The notes under the pieces are model-generated. The model made no database searches and was not told where the DNA came from. It was given only the letters and a program-made list of their open reading frames with translations. Source: Rhodobacteraceae bacterium UBA1957 (GTDB taxonomy: Bacteria > Pseudomonadota > Alphaproteobacteria > Rhodobacterales > Rhodobacteraceae). Taken from it: a stretch of 7,773 nucleotides of DNA. Positions 6,892 to 7,773 of this stretch are shown piece after piece. A program made the position numbers and the translations under genes. The stretch spans positions 1,710 to 9,482 of the forward strand of contig DDEJ01000077.1 in NCBI GenBank assembly GCA_002336405.1, in the 5' to 3' direction. Positions within the stretch are counted from its first letter, which is position 1; every line of letters starts with the position of its first letter.

Positions 6892-6960
6892 GAGGCTCTG
6901 TATAATCGCTGCTGGATTCCCCACGCAATCGTAGGACACGGAACGGTCTAACAGAGCCTC
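6892..6960. repeat. 69-bp unit bounded by perfect 10-bp inverted repeats
   Basis: GAGGCTCTGT at 6892-6901 is the exact reverse complement of ACAGAGCCTC at 6951-6960, with 49 bases between that carry no open frame. Ends of the GGCTCTGT type occur on IS elements of the IS5 family, so this may be a pair of fused element ends, an internally deleted copy or a MITE-like unit. Just outside, TAAAT on the left and T-ATTTTA on the right extend the symmetry imperfectly. I see no clean target-site duplication. A long-looped RNA stem is an alternative reading. Confidence 0.45.
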
Positions 6961-7190
6961 TATTTTAACAGTTCTTCGAAGTTCTATATTAAAGAACGGT
7001 CAGGCTCATGTCTGTATTAGGGGGGCTGCCCAAAAAATGTTATTTTTATGTGGCGCTGGTATTCGTGGCACACAATCTTGACCAAATGCAGGGCAAAAAA
7101 ATATGGGTCTGCGCTGTATGAGAAACCGGCCTCTCGTGGCCCTAAAGTCGCTCTGACGTCTTGCCTCTATATGCAGTAACTGTTGTAAAA

Positions 7191-7763
7191 TCAGGGCACA
7201 GCGCAGCCCAAGTCTTCTGTCTTGCGACCACAAAACACTGTTTTCCTCCAGCCTGCATACGGAAAATGCGGCAAAGGAAACCGTTGATCGGGTCCTGTTG
7301 CAATTTGCTGTTTGATGGGCGTTGTGAACGACGCACTCCAATCCAGACCCATAACCGCTTCGCAGCGTATATAAATGTCATAAAAGGGCCCCCAATTTGC
7401 CGGCACACGCAGCCCATATTTATAATGATCGAGAAGGCGAGAGTAAAAGGCCCGCATCCCAGCTTCATCTTTTGGAAGGTTTTCCAGCTCATCAACAAAC
7501 AAAATCAATTGATCTGAACACTTTTTATGTAGGGCATTCCGTGATTTTACCGAAATATTTTCCATATCACCACGGCTGCCATCACGCTGGTGTCCGTCGC
7601 GATAAAATTCCCACTGATGATACCAGTTTAGTATAAATTGGTGATCCCACGACCGACTGTGTCCATTAGAAAATGCGCTTTCAGGCGCAGACAACAATGT
7701 CACCCATACAACTAGGAACAGGCCTCTTAAATGACGTACCAAAAACACTCTAAAACCACTCAT
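7191..7763 (-). CDS. hypothetical exported protein, 190 residues
   Basis: I do not recognise the family. The N-terminus has a basic region with three Arg (residues 5, 10, 13), then a hydrophobic core at about 14-26 (GLFLVVWVTLLSA) and a small-residue patch ESAFS near 28-32, which together look like a Sec signal peptide with cleavage near residue 32. The mature part is rich in aromatic residues and His (WDHQFILNWYHQWEFYRDGH at about 39-58). It has four cysteines (82, 134, 178, 187) that could form disulfides in the periplasm, and a well-formed stretch YKYGLRVPANWGPFYDIYIR at 114-133. The ATG at 7763 is taken because it gives the signal peptide. Only ten bases upstream are visible and they show no ribosome site, so a start beyond the window cannot be excluded. 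No operon partner is visible. Confidence 0.55.
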   Translation of the reverse strand: MSGFRVFLVRHLRGLFLVVWVTLLSAPESAFSNGHSRSWDHQFILNWYHQWEFYRDGHQRDGSRGDMENISVKSRNALHKKCSDQLILFVDELENLPKDEAGMRAFYSRLLDHYKYGLRVPANWGPFYDIYIRCEAVMGLDWSASFTTPIKQQIATGPDQRFPLPHFPYAGWRKTVFCGRKTEDLGCAVP

Positions 7764-7773
7764 GATCGAAAAA

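Larger units (their letters stand above)
6590..7190. other. AT-rich non-coding stretch
   Basis: About 0.6 kb lies between the ureohydrolase start region and the stop of the 190-residue gene. It contains the ureohydrolase promoter, two small hairpins (6756-6777 and 6820-6839), the 69-bp inverted-repeat unit (6892-6960), and a TTC/GAA-rich patch at 6971-6997 where GTTCT (6981-6985) can pair with AGAAC (6993-6997). I see no coding frame with motifs or a ribosome site. From 7020 to 7190 nothing stands out. Confidence 0.55.

Noticed and set aside
6971..6984. GTTC repeat resembling the alphaproteobacterial LexA box
   Set aside because: The known box is GTTC-N7-GTTC; here the spacer is six bases and no SOS gene follows.
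7142..7498. Open frame of 118 codons on the - strand overlapping the exported-protein gene
   Set aside because: Lacks a signal peptide or motif and lies mostly inside the longer frame, which has better protein character.
1..7773. CRISPR arrays, tRNA or rRNA genes, phage or defence modules
   Set aside because: No regularly spaced repeats, no cloverleaf-like sequence with CCA-type ends, and no defence or phage domains were seen on either strand.

Overview
The window looks like a chromosomal stretch from an alphaproteobacterium, most likely a Rhodobacteraceae (Roseobacter-type) marine bacterium. This rests on three things. A cytochrome c gene of the c2/c550 type ends just ahead of an aa3 oxidase subunit I gene, an order known from Paracoccus. 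The CtaD protein keeps the Paracoccus residue numbering offset by only one. The XdhC and molybdopterin-binding pair has the sequence style of Rhodobacterales. Species-level assignment is not possible by eye.

Layout. (1) 1-102 is the tail of a c-type cytochrome on the + strand. (2) 317-1990 is ctaD, subunit I of the aa3 cytochrome c oxidase, closed by a strong intrinsic terminator at 2013-2046. (3) 2122-2625 is a small DUF2244 inner-membrane protein, preceded by a perfect 10-bp inverted repeat that overlaps the ctaD terminator. (4) 2681-4653 on the - strand is a two-gene operon: an XdhC-family Moco maturation/insertion factor followed, with a 4-base ATGA overlap, by a MoeA-like molybdopterin-binding protein. 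It converges on the DUF2244 gene. (5) 4681-5590 is about 0.9 kb without a convincing gene; it may contain a frameshifted gene relic at about 5151-5415. (6) 5591-6565 on the - strand is an arginase/agmatinase-superfamily ureohydrolase with all expected metal ligands but unusual substrate-loop motifs, and with a good promoter and ribosome binding site. (7) 6590-7190 is about 0.6 kb of AT-rich non-coding DNA. It holds small hairpins and a 69-bp unit bounded by perfect 10-bp inverted repeats that resembles an insertion-sequence end pair or MITE-like relic. (8) 7191-7763 on the - strand is an unrecognised, probably exported protein of 190 residues.

How the genes fit together. The cytochrome c tail and ctaD form a respiratory block, with the electron donor next to the terminal oxidase core. 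XdhC and the molybdopterin-binding protein serve a molybdenum hydroxylase (xanthine dehydrogenase or CO-dehydrogenase type) whose structural genes are not in this window. The ureohydrolase probably releases urea from a guanidino compound and appears to be a stand-alone transcription unit.

I do not see a clearly novel multi-gene system. The observations most worth a second look are the 10-bp operator-like palindrome, the variant ureohydrolase, the 69-bp inverted-repeat unit, the possible frameshifted relic and the unknown exported protein.
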